A stretch of DNA of 11,024 bases from JBEKYH01 sp049511115 (lineage in GTDB: Bacteria > Planctomycetota > Phycisphaerae > Tepidisphaerales > Tepidisphaeraceae), in the NCBI GenBank assembly GCA_049511115.1, contig JBEKYH010000129.1, positions 1 to 11,024 of the forward strand, given 5' to 3'. How positions within the stretch are numbered: the stretch's first letter is position 1; every line of letters starts with the position of its first letter. Positions 1-6,540 of the stretch are shown here, one piece after another. Both the position numbers and the translations under genes were made by a program. The notes below the pieces were generated by a model that saw nothing but the letters and a program-made list of their open reading frames with translations, did no database searches and was not told where the DNA came from.

Positions 1-2
1 TG

Positions 3-203
3 TGGGCCGGCCTCTGGTGGCGCCGTCTTCTGAGGCCCTCCGATTGGATCGGCGCACACGCCATCACGGAATGGGAATTGTCCCGCGTCCTGGCCATCGC
101 ATTCCGGCGCCAATACCTGATCGAACGCAAAAAGCCCCAAAAATACGCTCGATCCAAAGAAGCACCGACACAAGTCACGATTGCAACTCCGGCCACGGCA
201 TGA
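3..203 (+). CDS. 3' end of a GT2-family glycosyltransferase (left-truncated)
   Basis: Reading from position 3 there is an open frame of 66 codons ending at TGA 201-203; its start lies outside the window. The visible residues begin WAGLWWRRLL and continue through DWIG, WEL and RQYLIE. They align without gaps to the C-terminal tail of the next gene, matching at about 26 of the first 48 residues (RAGLW, RRLL, DWIG, WEL, RQYLIE all shared). By that homology this is the tail of a second GT2 enzyme of about the same size; the catalytic domain itself is not visible, so the family assignment is inferred from the paralogue. Its stop overlaps the next start in an ATGA, which suggests translational coupling. 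The overlapping frame from position 2 is open too but shows no homology and is taken as a shadow. Confidence 0.85.
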   Translation, partial: WAGLWWRRLLRPSDWIGAHAITEWELSRVLAIAFRRQYLIERKKPQKYARSKEAPTQVTIATPATA

Positions 204-1180
204 AACCGCGCGTCAGTATTATCATCTGCACCTACAACAACTCGAGGAGCCTGCAGGCGACAATAGATGCTGTAGGGCGCGTCGCTGTGCCGACGGATTT
301 GCCGGCGGAACTGGTGGTCGTCGACAACGCCTATATGGTCAACGCGGCGCCGAAGTTGATTGGACACTCCGGGCCGAGCAATATGCCCCTCCGTGTGTTG
401 TTCGAGCCGGCGCGCGGAAAATGCCGTGCTCTCAATCATGCGATTGCCGACGCTAACGGTGACGACGCTAAAGGTGACATCCTACTTTTCACCGACGACG
501 ACGTCCGCCCGCCGACGAATTGGATCGAGGGAATGTGCCGGCCAATCGCCGACGGAAGCGCCGACGCCGTCGCCGGCGGAGTTGTCTTTCCCGCCGAATA
601 CGAATCCGTCATGTCGCGCCCGCCCTACTCTCGCCGGCGCAACTGGTTCGCATCCTCGGAGAGTCTGGACCCCAATCACCCCAACCGCATGATCGGCGCG
701 AACATGTCGTTCGGCCGCCATGTTCTCTCGCGTGTGGCCGCATTTGATGTCACCCTCGGTCCCGGCGCGCTTGGGTTCGGCGACGAAACCCTCTTTGCCT
801 TCCAGCTTCTCGATCAGGGCTTTCGCATAGCACCCGCCCTGCACGTCGCCGTTGAACATCATTTTGACCGCTCACGTTTGCGCCGCCCCGCGATGCTGGC
901 CATCGCAGCGCGCTGCGGCCAATCCGCCGCCTACCTCGCCTGGCACTGGCGTCAGGAGACCTTCCCGATTTCCGATTTCACTCTGCTGCGCCGCCGCGCC
1001 GGCTTGTGGCGGCGTCGCCTCCTGCACCCACTCGATTGGATCGGCACGGGCATCCCCGCCGACTGGGAACTCGAAGTCGCCGAATCCATCGGCTTTCAAC
1101 GCCAATACCTAATCGAAAGCCGCCTCCCACGCCGCTATCAGCGCCGCACAGAACCCGCTAAGCTGGCAATGGCATCGTGA
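200..1180 (+). CDS. GT2-family glycosyltransferase (GT-A fold), paralogue of the upstream gene
   Basis: This 326-residue protein should transfer a sugar from a nucleotide-sugar donor to a growing glycan in the cytoplasm. Visible GT2 features are the N-terminal strand VSIIICTYNN (5-14), LVVVDNA (39-44), the RGKCRALNHAI stretch (72-82), the metal-binding FTDDDV (97-102; DDD 99-101), IGANMSF (165-171) and GFGDE (192-196), where the acidic pair corresponds to the usual catalytic ED. The tail after about residue 225 is rich in Arg and Trp and matches the tail of the upstream gene. ATG 200 is chosen because it overlaps the previous stop as ATGA and sits right before the first beta strand; the open frame upstream of it is non-homologous. 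A 15-bp in-frame duplication (449-478) lengthens the loop before the DDD motif. The segment VDNAYMVNAAP departs from the common VDNAS(T)D. Donor and acceptor cannot be told. Confidence 0.93.
   Translation: MKPRVSIIICTYNNSRSLQATIDAVGRVAVPTDLPAELVVVDNAYMVNAAPKLIGHSGPSNMPLRVLFEPARGKCRALNHAIADANGDDAKGDILLFTDDDVRPPTNWIEGMCRPIADGSADAVAGGVVFPAEYESVMSRPPYSRRRNWFASSESLDPNHPNRMIGANMSFGRHVLSRVAAFDVTLGPGALGFGDETLFAFQLLDQGFRIAPALHVAVEHHFDRSRLRRPAMLAIAARCGQSAAYLAWHWRQETFPISDFTLLRRRAGLWRRRLLHPLDWIGTGIPADWELEVAESIGFQRQYLIESRLPRRYQRRTEPAKLAMAS
449..478 (+). repeat. 15-bp in-frame tandem duplication inside the GT2 gene
   Basis: GACGCTAACGGTGAC (449-463) is followed directly by GACGCTAAAGGTGAC (464-478), differing at one base. 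The copies encode DANGD and DAKGD (residues 84-88 and 89-93), six residues before the DDD metal site. The length is a multiple of three, so the frame is kept. Confidence 0.9.
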
Positions 1181-2124
1181 GCACGCACTTGACCACTGAA
1201 ACGCCCGCTTCGACTTCCATGTATCCCACTCCCCTGGTCAGCGTCATCATCCCCGCCTTCAACCGCGGCGATCTTCTCAGGGAGGCGATTGCCAGCGCTC
1301 TGGCGCAGACCTATCGCCCCATCGAGCTTCTTGTCATCGACGACGGCTCCACCGAGGATATCGCCTCCATCGTGGCCGCCTACGGTCCGGCCGTCCGCTA
1401 CCTTCGCCAGGCCAACGCCGGCCCCGCCGCCGCCCGCAACAACGGCATTCGCCATTCAACCGGCGAGCTTATCGCGCTGCTGGACAGCGACGACCGCTGG
1501 CTCGCCGAAAAGCTCGCCCGCCAGGTCCCTCACTTCGCCGCCGACCCGGACCTGGGCATGGTCCATTCCAAAGTCCGCTTCTTCCGCCACGGCAGCGAGG
1601 AAATCCTCGGGACCATGTTCTCCGGCGAGCATCTCGACGTGCATCAGGTCCTCGCCCACAACATGATCGCCACGCAAACCACCATCTTTCGCCGCGCCGT
1701 CTTCGATTCCGTCGGCGGCTTCGATGAATCGCTATTGGGACCCGAGGATTTTGATTTCTTCGTGCGCGTCACCGCCGCCTTCAAGACGCTGGGAATTCCC
1801 GATGTCCTGGCCGAGGCCCGCCAGCACGGCAATCAATACTCCGCCAGCCTCGACCGCATGTTCCGCTGCCAGATGCGCGTCGTCGCCAAACACCAGTCGC
1901 TGCACAAAAACTGCCCCGACTGCCGCCGCGCCCTCGCCGAGCTTGACCGCTTCTATCGCCAGGCTTACTGCCGCCGCGTCTTCGATAACGCCCGCGAGGC
2001 GGCGCGCGACGGACATCCCCTGCGCGCGTTGCAGTTGCGTCTGCGCGGATTGCGCCACAATCCCGGCGCGGTTTTCGATCTCCCCTCAAGACTGGCCAGA
2101 AGGATGACCGCCCAGCACGCATGA
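1177..2124 (+). CDS. GT2-family glycosyltransferase
   Basis: A 315-residue GT-A enzyme expected to use a nucleotide sugar in the cytoplasm. It carries the classic GT2 set: VSVIIPAFNRGD (21-32), VIDDGSTED (53-61), the AGPAAARNNGI stretch (81-91), the metal-binding LLDSDDRW (101-108) and GPEDFDFFVR (188-197), where E190-D191 are the likely catalytic acidic pair. The last 100 residues form a helix-rich, Arg-rich tail with a CPDC pair (246-249) and further Cys at 231 and 265. The start is GTG 1177, which overlaps the previous stop as GTGA; an ATG at 1219 (residue 15), immediately before the first strand, is a possible alternative start giving a more usual N-terminus. It ends in an ATGA overlap with the next gene. 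It belongs to a different GT2 subgroup from its upstream neighbour, with a single DSDD rather than TDDD motif. Confidence 0.93.
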   Translation: MSTHLTTETPASTSMYPTPLVSVIIPAFNRGDLLREAIASALAQTYRPIELLVIDDGSTEDIASIVAAYGPAVRYLRQANAGPAAARNNGIRHSTGELIALLDSDDRWLAEKLARQVPHFAADPDLGMVHSKVRFFRHGSEEILGTMFSGEHLDVHQVLAHNMIATQTTIFRRAVFDSVGGFDESLLGPEDFDFFVRVTAAFKTLGIPDVLAEARQHGNQYSASLDRMFRCQMRVVAKHQSLHKNCPDCRRALAELDRFYRQAYCRRVFDNAREAARDGHPLRALQLRLRGLRHNPGAVFDLPSRLARRMTAQHA

Positions 2125-3023
2125 ACGAGACACTCGACAATCGCTCCCTGGTTTTCCTCACCCCCACGTTCGCGCGGGACTACGAGAGATTCTGCCTCCA
2201 GCGCGAGTCCATGCACCGCTGCGCCATCGACATCCCCCACATCGCCGTGGTCAACCATGAGGATATGCCGCTCTTTTCAACAACGCCGCACCGCGACAAT
2301 CTCCGCCTTGTCTCAACCGCTGATGTGCTCCCGCCGCGCCTCGAAAAGCGCCGCAGGGCCTGGGGGCAACAGCGCCGCCGCAACCCGCGCCTCTGGTTCA
2401 CCGGCCGCGGCATACACGGTTGGGGCATCCAGCAACTCCTGAAACTCGCCGCCGCGCAACTGACCGACGCCAAGTCAATCGTCTGTCTCGATTCCGACAC
2501 CTTTTTCATCGATCGCGTCACCCCCGACGACTTTTTCGCCCCCGACGGCAAGCTCCATCTTTATGAAACGACCGACGATCTGGATGTGCAGATGGCCGAA
2601 TGGTACGCCCGCGCTCTGCGGTTCCTGGGCTTACCGACCATGGGCCAGCCCCTGCGCCGTTTCACGCATTCTCCCGTCCCCTGGCGGCGTGATGTGCTGG
2701 TGGACTTGCAACGCTTCATCGAATCGAAGCATTCCAAACCCTGGATGGATGCCGTCCTCGGCGCCGAGCGCATCATGGAATACACGCTCTACGGCGCATT
2801 CGCGCGGCACGTCGACCAGCTCAAGCGGGTCACTCCGCACGTCCCGGCGCTGGCCCTGTATTATTGGTGGCCCGAGGAAGGCCGCTCGCTCGAAGCGGAT
2901 TTCGCCGCGCGATTGGGCGCCAGCCGCGCCAAAATGGTGCTGGTCAATTCCAACACCCAGCAGCCGGTTTCCGCCTTCCGCCCCTTTGTCGAACGCGCCT
3001 GGCAGGACGCTATCCACGCGTGA
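2121..3023 (+). CDS. DUF6492-like putative glycosyltransferase
   Basis: A 300-residue soluble protein that resembles the DUF6492 family, found in polysaccharide loci and thought to be GT-A-like glycosyltransferases; no activity is assigned here. The recognisable points are an N-terminal strand LVFLTPTFARDYERF (10-24), GWGIQQLLKL (100-109), a DxD-type motif in VCLDSDTFFI (121-130), and the later E-x-x-x-E-Y-T-L-Y-G segment (216-225) followed by a short C-terminal domain with YYWWPEEG (247-254). The DSD motif after a hydrophobic strand is what one expects of a metal-dependent nucleotide-sugar transferase. ATG 2121 overlaps the preceding stop as ATGA, and its own stop overlaps the following GTG as GTGA, so it is embedded in the coupled operon. 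The family name is from memory of the GWxxQQLLKL...DSDTF pattern; a profile search could change it, but a role in glycan assembly is well supported by context. Confidence 0.75.
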   Translation: MNETLDNRSLVFLTPTFARDYERFCLQRESMHRCAIDIPHIAVVNHEDMPLFSTTPHRDNLRLVSTADVLPPRLEKRRRAWGQQRRRNPRLWFTGRGIHGWGIQQLLKLAAAQLTDAKSIVCLDSDTFFIDRVTPDDFFAPDGKLHLYETTDDLDVQMAEWYARALRFLGLPTMGQPLRRFTHSPVPWRRDVLVDLQRFIESKHSKPWMDAVLGAERIMEYTLYGAFARHVDQLKRVTPHVPALALYYWWPEEGRSLEADFAARLGASRAKMVLVNSNTQQPVSAFRPFVERAWQDAIHA

Positions 3024-4126
3024 GCGACGGCTCCTGCATTTTCTTCTACCACGGCTGCAACTGGTCGGACATCCCCGCCCGCCAGCAGTATCTCATGGGC
3101 GCGATCGCCAAATACCTGCCCATCGTCTACTTCGACGGCGGCTTCGACCGCCCCTATCGCGTCACCTTTCAGCAGCCGCGCCCCAACATCACCGTCGTGC
3201 GCGGCCTGACCGCCATGTGCCAGCGCTTCCGCGATCGGCGCATGGAAAAAGTAGCCAAGGTCTTCTGCGCCTGGCGGCTGGCGAAACTGCGCAAGCGCTA
3301 CAAGCGGGTGATCTTCTGGTGCGCCGAAAACTGGCTCCAGCCGTTTCGTTATATCCGCCACGACGCGCTGGTCTATGACTGCATCGACCCCTGCTTCAAC
3401 GAGGACCCCAAGCGAATCGAGATCTTCGCCAAACGCGAGATTCAGGTCATGAGCCAATCCGCGCAGGTCTTCGCCACTGCCGACACGCTCGCCGATTTCT
3501 GCCGCCAGCATCATCGCAACGTCATGCTCTTAAACAACGCCTGCGAGCCGGCGGATTACGCCGACGACCTCCTGCAAACCGCCCCCGTCCCAACCTGGTG
3601 GCCGCAGACGCGCGGCCCAATCGCGGCCTACCTCGGCTCGCTGGACTGGCGTTTTGATTTTGCCGCGGTAAAGCAAGCGTGCGTGGAATTCCCCGGTGTT
3701 CATTTCATCCTGGCGGGCAATGTGCTTCCGCACTTAAAGCCGCAGGTCGATCAGCTTGGCGCCATGCCCAACGTCACCTGCCCCGGCCGCATCAGCGTCA
3801 GCGACGGCCGCTACCTCTTAAGCCGCTGCACCATCGGCCTCATTCCTTTCACGCTCGGCCCGATGAACGACGCCATCAACCCCGTGAAAATGTACGCCTA
3901 TGCCCTGCTGGGCAAACCCATGGCCGCCACCGCCGTGCGCGAACTGGTCAGCCGCCCTCAGATCGTCGCCACCGCCGCCCCCGAGCATTTCGGCAATGCC
4001 GTCTCCTGTGCATTGGCCGCCGCCGCTCGCCCCGAAACCGCGGCCGCGCTCAAATCCTTCGCCGCCGCCAACACCTGGGAAACCCGCGCCGCTCAGGCCT
4101 GGGACGCCATCAAGAATCTCTGCTGA
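3020..4126 (+). CDS. TuaH-like GT-B glycosyltransferase
   Basis: A 368-residue GT-B protein resembling the TuaH/teichuronic-acid branch of glycosyltransferases. N-terminal half: CIFFYHGCNWSDIPARQQYLM (6-26, read in parts), a FWCAENW segment (99-105) and ALVYDCID (116-123) followed by EDPKR, the point where TuaH-type enzymes have a D-x-x-D stretch. C-terminal half: AAYLGSLDWRFDF (202-214), typical of the linker into the donor domain, GVHFILAG (226-233), PGRISVSDGRYLLS (255-268), IGLIPF (272-277) and NDAINPVKMYAYALLGKPM (283-301), the donor-binding segment of this branch, with N287-P288 and K290 in place of the usual EX7E. The start is GTG 3020, overlapping the previous stop as GTGA; a longer in-frame reading back to 2864 lies wholly inside the previous gene and is rejected. 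Donor and acceptor are unknown. Confidence 0.87.
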   Translation: MSDGSCIFFYHGCNWSDIPARQQYLMGAIAKYLPIVYFDGGFDRPYRVTFQQPRPNITVVRGLTAMCQRFRDRRMEKVAKVFCAWRLAKLRKRYKRVIFWCAENWLQPFRYIRHDALVYDCIDPCFNEDPKRIEIFAKREIQVMSQSAQVFATADTLADFCRQHHRNVMLLNNACEPADYADDLLQTAPVPTWWPQTRGPIAAYLGSLDWRFDFAAVKQACVEFPGVHFILAGNVLPHLKPQVDQLGAMPNVTCPGRISVSDGRYLLSRCTIGLIPFTLGPMNDAINPVKMYAYALLGKPMAATAVRELVSRPQIVATAAPEHFGNAVSCALAAAARPETAAALKSFAAANTWETRAAQAWDAIKNLC

Positions 4127-4129
4127 AAA

Positions 4130-5278
4130 ATGAAACTGCTCTTCCTCAATTCCCCCATGGGCACGTTCACGCCGACCAACAGCGGCGCCCTGGCCACGAT
4201 TATCTGGGAGCTCTCCCGCCGCGCCCGCGCGGAGAGTGTAGAGCCCGTCGTCCTCTCCCGCTCCAGCTCCATCAAACCATACGAGGACGTGAAAACAATC
4301 TTCGTGGATTACCCCCCGCAGCCAAAATCCGGCCCGGCCCTGATCTTCCGCCGCGGCCAGCGCAAGATCGCCGGCTGGACCCATCTCTGCCAGGGCCGCT
4401 ATGCCCGCCGCCTCGCCGCCGCGATGAGAAAAAATAACCTCCTCGATCATCAGGTGGTCATGTTCAACGACCCGGAAATGGCCGTCTTCCTGCGCCGCCA
4501 TTTCCCGCGCCTCTTCATCTTCCACTGGTTTCAAAACCAGCTTCCCTGCAAGGCCTCCTCGCGGCGCGATTTCGCCAAGTCGGCCAACGTCATCGCCGGC
4601 GTCAGCGATTTCACCAGCCGCTGGGTCGAGGATTATTACCATCTGGATCGCGGATCCGTGCGCACGCTTTACAACGCCGTCGACGTCGAGCGCTTTGCTC
4701 CTCCTGCTCAATCCCCGCCCGGCCCGCCTGTGATTAATTTCGTCGGCCGCACCGGAATCGAAAAAGCCCCGGACTTACTCCTCACCGCCGCGGCACAACT
4801 TGCCGATCGCACCAAGAATTTCAGCCTGCAGATCGTCGGCTCCAATCACTGGGGCCGCCTGGAGATGGACGATTATCAGCGCAAGCTGCAGGAACTCAGC
4901 ACTCAAGTTGAGGCCAAAGGCATCACTGTCCGCCGCACCGGCCACGTCGACCGCGCCTCGCTCCCCGCTGAAATCGCCAAGGCCCACATTCACGTCGTCC
5001 CCAGCCGCTGGGACGAGCCGTTCGGACTCACCACCCTGGAGGGCATGTCCACCGGCCTGGCCACCGTCGCCTCCGCGACCGGCGGCACGCCCGAGCTTGT
5101 CGGCGACGCCGGCCTTCTCTTCGAGCGCGACTCCGTCGAGGGCCTGACCAATCGCCTCGCCGAACTCGTCGATCACGACGCCAATCGCCTCGCCGTCGCC
5201 CAGCGCTGCCGAAAACGCGCGGCGGAATTCACCTGGGACCGTGCCTGGACTACACTGCGCCAAATGCTGGCGGCGTAG
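4130..5278 (+). CDS. GT4-family glycosyltransferase (GT-B)
   Basis: A 382-residue retaining-type GT-B enzyme. The N-terminal acceptor domain opens MKLLFLNSPMG and has a Gly-containing loop TPTNSGALA (14-22). The C-terminal donor domain starts near residue 200 with INFVGRTGIEKAPDLL (202-217), where R207 and K212 match the phosphate-binding residues of GT4 enzymes. It continues with LQIVGS (233-238), the RRTGHVD stretch (268-274), and the EX7E motif in DEPFGLTTLEG (295-305; E296 and E304), then GGTPELVGDAGLL (318-330). Length is normal for the family. It begins 3 nt after the preceding stop, so it belongs to the same coupled transcript, and is followed by a 47-nt gap, the first real break in the block. 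No clear ribosome-binding site is seen upstream; coupling to the preceding gene may replace it. Confidence 0.94.
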   Translation: MKLLFLNSPMGTFTPTNSGALATIIWELSRRARAESVEPVVLSRSSSIKPYEDVKTIFVDYPPQPKSGPALIFRRGQRKIAGWTHLCQGRYARRLAAAMRKNNLLDHQVVMFNDPEMAVFLRRHFPRLFIFHWFQNQLPCKASSRRDFAKSANVIAGVSDFTSRWVEDYYHLDRGSVRTLYNAVDVERFAPPAQSPPGPPVINFVGRTGIEKAPDLLLTAAAQLADRTKNFSLQIVGSNHWGRLEMDDYQRKLQELSTQVEAKGITVRRTGHVDRASLPAEIAKAHIHVVPSRWDEPFGLTTLEGMSTGLATVASATGGTPELVGDAGLLFERDSVEGLTNRLAELVDHDANRLAVAQRCRKRAAEFTWDRAWTTLRQMLAA

Positions 5279-5293
5279 CAGCCGCCAACTGCT
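5268..5293 (+). other. Two overlapping, mutually exclusive small hairpins at a stop codon
   Basis: TGGCGGC (5268-5274) pairs with GCCGCCA (5281-5287) around a 6-nt loop that contains the TAG stop of the preceding gene. AGCAG (5277-5281) can instead pair with CTGCT (5289-5293). The two stems share bases, so only one can form. No T-run follows, so this is not a standard intrinsic terminator. In GC-rich DNA such short stems also arise by chance. Confidence 0.35.
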
Positions 5294-5325
5294 GACACCA
5301 CGGAAGGAAAGCACAGGCACGCGCA

Positions 5326-6477
5326 ATGCACATCTGTTTCATCTGTCCCCAAACCGAGTTCTATTCCCCCACCGTCGGCGGCGCCATCGCCACGGGCATC
5401 ATGCAGAAATCCCGCTGCCTCATCGCCCGCGGGCATCGCGTTACCGTATTGGCCGAAGCGAGCGAGGAGCCTAGCTATCCCGTCGGCGAGATCGTCCCCC
5501 TGCGCTCGGCCGACCCGGATAATTTCAACATCGTTCAGCGCGGCCTGGCCGCCGCGCGACTGCGCCTCCAGAAATGGGACCGCCGCTTTTACGAATATTA
5601 CATGCGCTCGTTCGTGCGCGCCTTGCGCCAGATGCGCCCCGCTCCCGACGCGGTCATCTGCCACAATGATTTTGTCTCCCCCAAGTACATCAAGCGCGCC
5701 GTGCCGCGGGCCAAGGTGATCGTCTCCCTTCACAACGAGCAAGGCACGCGCCGCAATGACCTGTCCGACACGCTCCCCTACGTCGATCGCTTTGTCACCA
5801 ATAGCGACTACATCCGCCGCTGGACCGCGCAAAAGCACAATATCCCGCTCGACAAACTCGTCGTCACCCTCAACGGCGTAGACCTGGAATCCTTCCGCCC
5901 GCGCCAGAATTTTCTCGAGCCGGCCAATCCGCTCCGCGTCCTCTGCATCGGGAGAATCGACCCCAACAAAGGCGCCGACCTCGCCGCCGACGCGGTGGCC
6001 GTCCTGCGCAAGGAAGGCCTGCCCGTGCGGCTCACGATCGCCGGCGATGTCTGGTTTTACAAGCGCCCCGGCGACGAGGAAAACCCCTTCCTCGCCGTCC
6101 TGAAACAAAAAATCCAGGCCGTCGACGGCGATTTTTTAGGCCACGTCCCCCGCCCCGAGGTCCCCGCTTTGGTGCGAAGGCACGACGTCGTCTGCGTTCT
6201 CTCCCGGTCGAATGAACCGTTCGGCCTGGTCGCCCTGGAAGGCATGGCCAGCGGCTGCGCCGTCGTTGCCTCCAACCGCGGCGGCCTCCCCGAAGCCTGC
6301 GGCGGCGCTGCCTGGTTGGTGGATGTGGACAATTTCGACACCATCGTCGAAGCCCTCCGTACCCTCGCCTCCATCGGCCCCGTGTTAAACGAATACAAAC
6401 GCCGCTCCATCGCCCGCGCCGCCAAAGGCACCTGGAACGCCAACGTAGATGTCCTGGAAAAAGTCTTGCAATCCTAA
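5326..6477 (+). CDS. GT4-family glycosyltransferase (GT-B)
   Basis: A 383-residue GT-B enzyme. The acceptor domain begins MHICFICPQTEFY and has the Gly-rich loop SPTVGGAIATGI (14-25), followed by ARGHRVTVLAE (34-44), a pattern shared by many GT4 proteins that recognise lipid-linked acceptors. The donor domain begins near residue 203 with RVLCIGRIDPNKGADLA (204-220), giving R210 and K215, then LTIAGD (236-241), LGHVPRPEVPALV (271-283) and the EX7E motif NEPFGLVALEGMASG (296-310; E297, E305), ending with a W370 near the usual C-terminal helix. ATG 5326 starts directly at the first beta strand. A purine-rich GGAAGGAAA (5302-5310) lies upstream but is about 15 nt from the ATG, longer than ideal. 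The 47-nt leader and the 58-nt gap after it set this gene apart from the tightly coupled genes on either side. Confidence 0.94.
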   Translation: MHICFICPQTEFYSPTVGGAIATGIMQKSRCLIARGHRVTVLAEASEEPSYPVGEIVPLRSADPDNFNIVQRGLAAARLRLQKWDRRFYEYYMRSFVRALRQMRPAPDAVICHNDFVSPKYIKRAVPRAKVIVSLHNEQGTRRNDLSDTLPYVDRFVTNSDYIRRWTAQKHNIPLDKLVVTLNGVDLESFRPRQNFLEPANPLRVLCIGRIDPNKGADLAADAVAVLRKEGLPVRLTIAGDVWFYKRPGDEENPFLAVLKQKIQAVDGDFLGHVPRPEVPALVRRHDVVCVLSRSNEPFGLVALEGMASGCAVVASNRGGLPEACGGAAWLVDVDNFDTIVEALRTLASIGPVLNEYKRRSIARAAKGTWNANVDVLEKVLQS

Positions 6478-6496
6478 TCCCCCGCCCCTCGTTGAA

Positions 6497-6540
6497 CCCT
6501 TAATCTCTTAACCCCTTAAGCCCTTAAACCCTCCCTTGAA
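6497..6540 (+). repeat. 8-bp tandem repeat filling the intergenic gap (consensus CCCTTAAN)
   Basis: Four units follow at exact 8-bp spacing: CCCTTAAT (6497), CTCTTAAC (6505), CCCTTAAG (6513) and CCCTTAAA (6521). A CCCT and a degenerate CCCTTGAA (6533-6540) follow, the latter containing the TTG start of the next gene. A weak unit, TCGTTGAA (6489-6496), precedes in phase. The whole 58-nt gap is pyrimidine-rich and lacks a Shine-Dalgarno sequence or an obvious promoter. Confidence 0.8.

Larger units (their letters stand above)
3..1138 (+). repeat. Diverged direct repeat: tails of two tandem GT2 paralogues
   Basis: The region from 3 to about 146 matches 995 to about 1138 at a constant offset of 992 bases. 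Two blocks are identical: GATTGGATCGGC at 42-53 and 1034-1045, and CGCCAATACCT at 108-118 and 1100-1110. The offset is close to the length of one gene (981 bp), as expected if one gene arose by tandem duplication of the other. Divergence at the protein level (about half identical in the tail) shows the event is old. Confidence 0.85.

Noticed and set aside
2..199. A 66-residue N-terminal extension of the first complete GT2 protein in its own open frame
   Set aside because: The extension has no homology, while the frame starting at 3 clearly encodes the tail of a paralogous GT2 enzyme; ATG 200 sits directly before the first conserved strand.
2864..3019. Longer N-terminus for the TuaH-like protein
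   Set aside because: It lies entirely within the preceding gene, is Arg/Pro-rich shadow sequence, and GTG 3020 gives an exact GTGA overlap and a normal N-terminus.
3818..4711. Antisense open frame of 297 codons
   Set aside because: It spans the junction of two well-supported sense genes and has low-complexity Gly/Ala/Glu content without motifs.
5302..5310. GGAAGGAAA as a firm ribosome-binding site for the gene at 5326
   Set aside because: About 15 nt separate it from the ATG, more than the usual 5-10, so it is mentioned only as a weak possibility.
5173..6108. Antisense open frame of 311 codons opposite two GT4 genes
   Set aside because: It spans a gene boundary on the other strand and both sense genes have complete GT4 motifs; no recognisable protein on the minus strand.
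6497..6540. Telomere-like or CRISPR-like repeat
   Set aside because: Units are 8 bp with no spacers, four to six copies only, and internal to a gene cluster; they fit a simple short tandem repeat.
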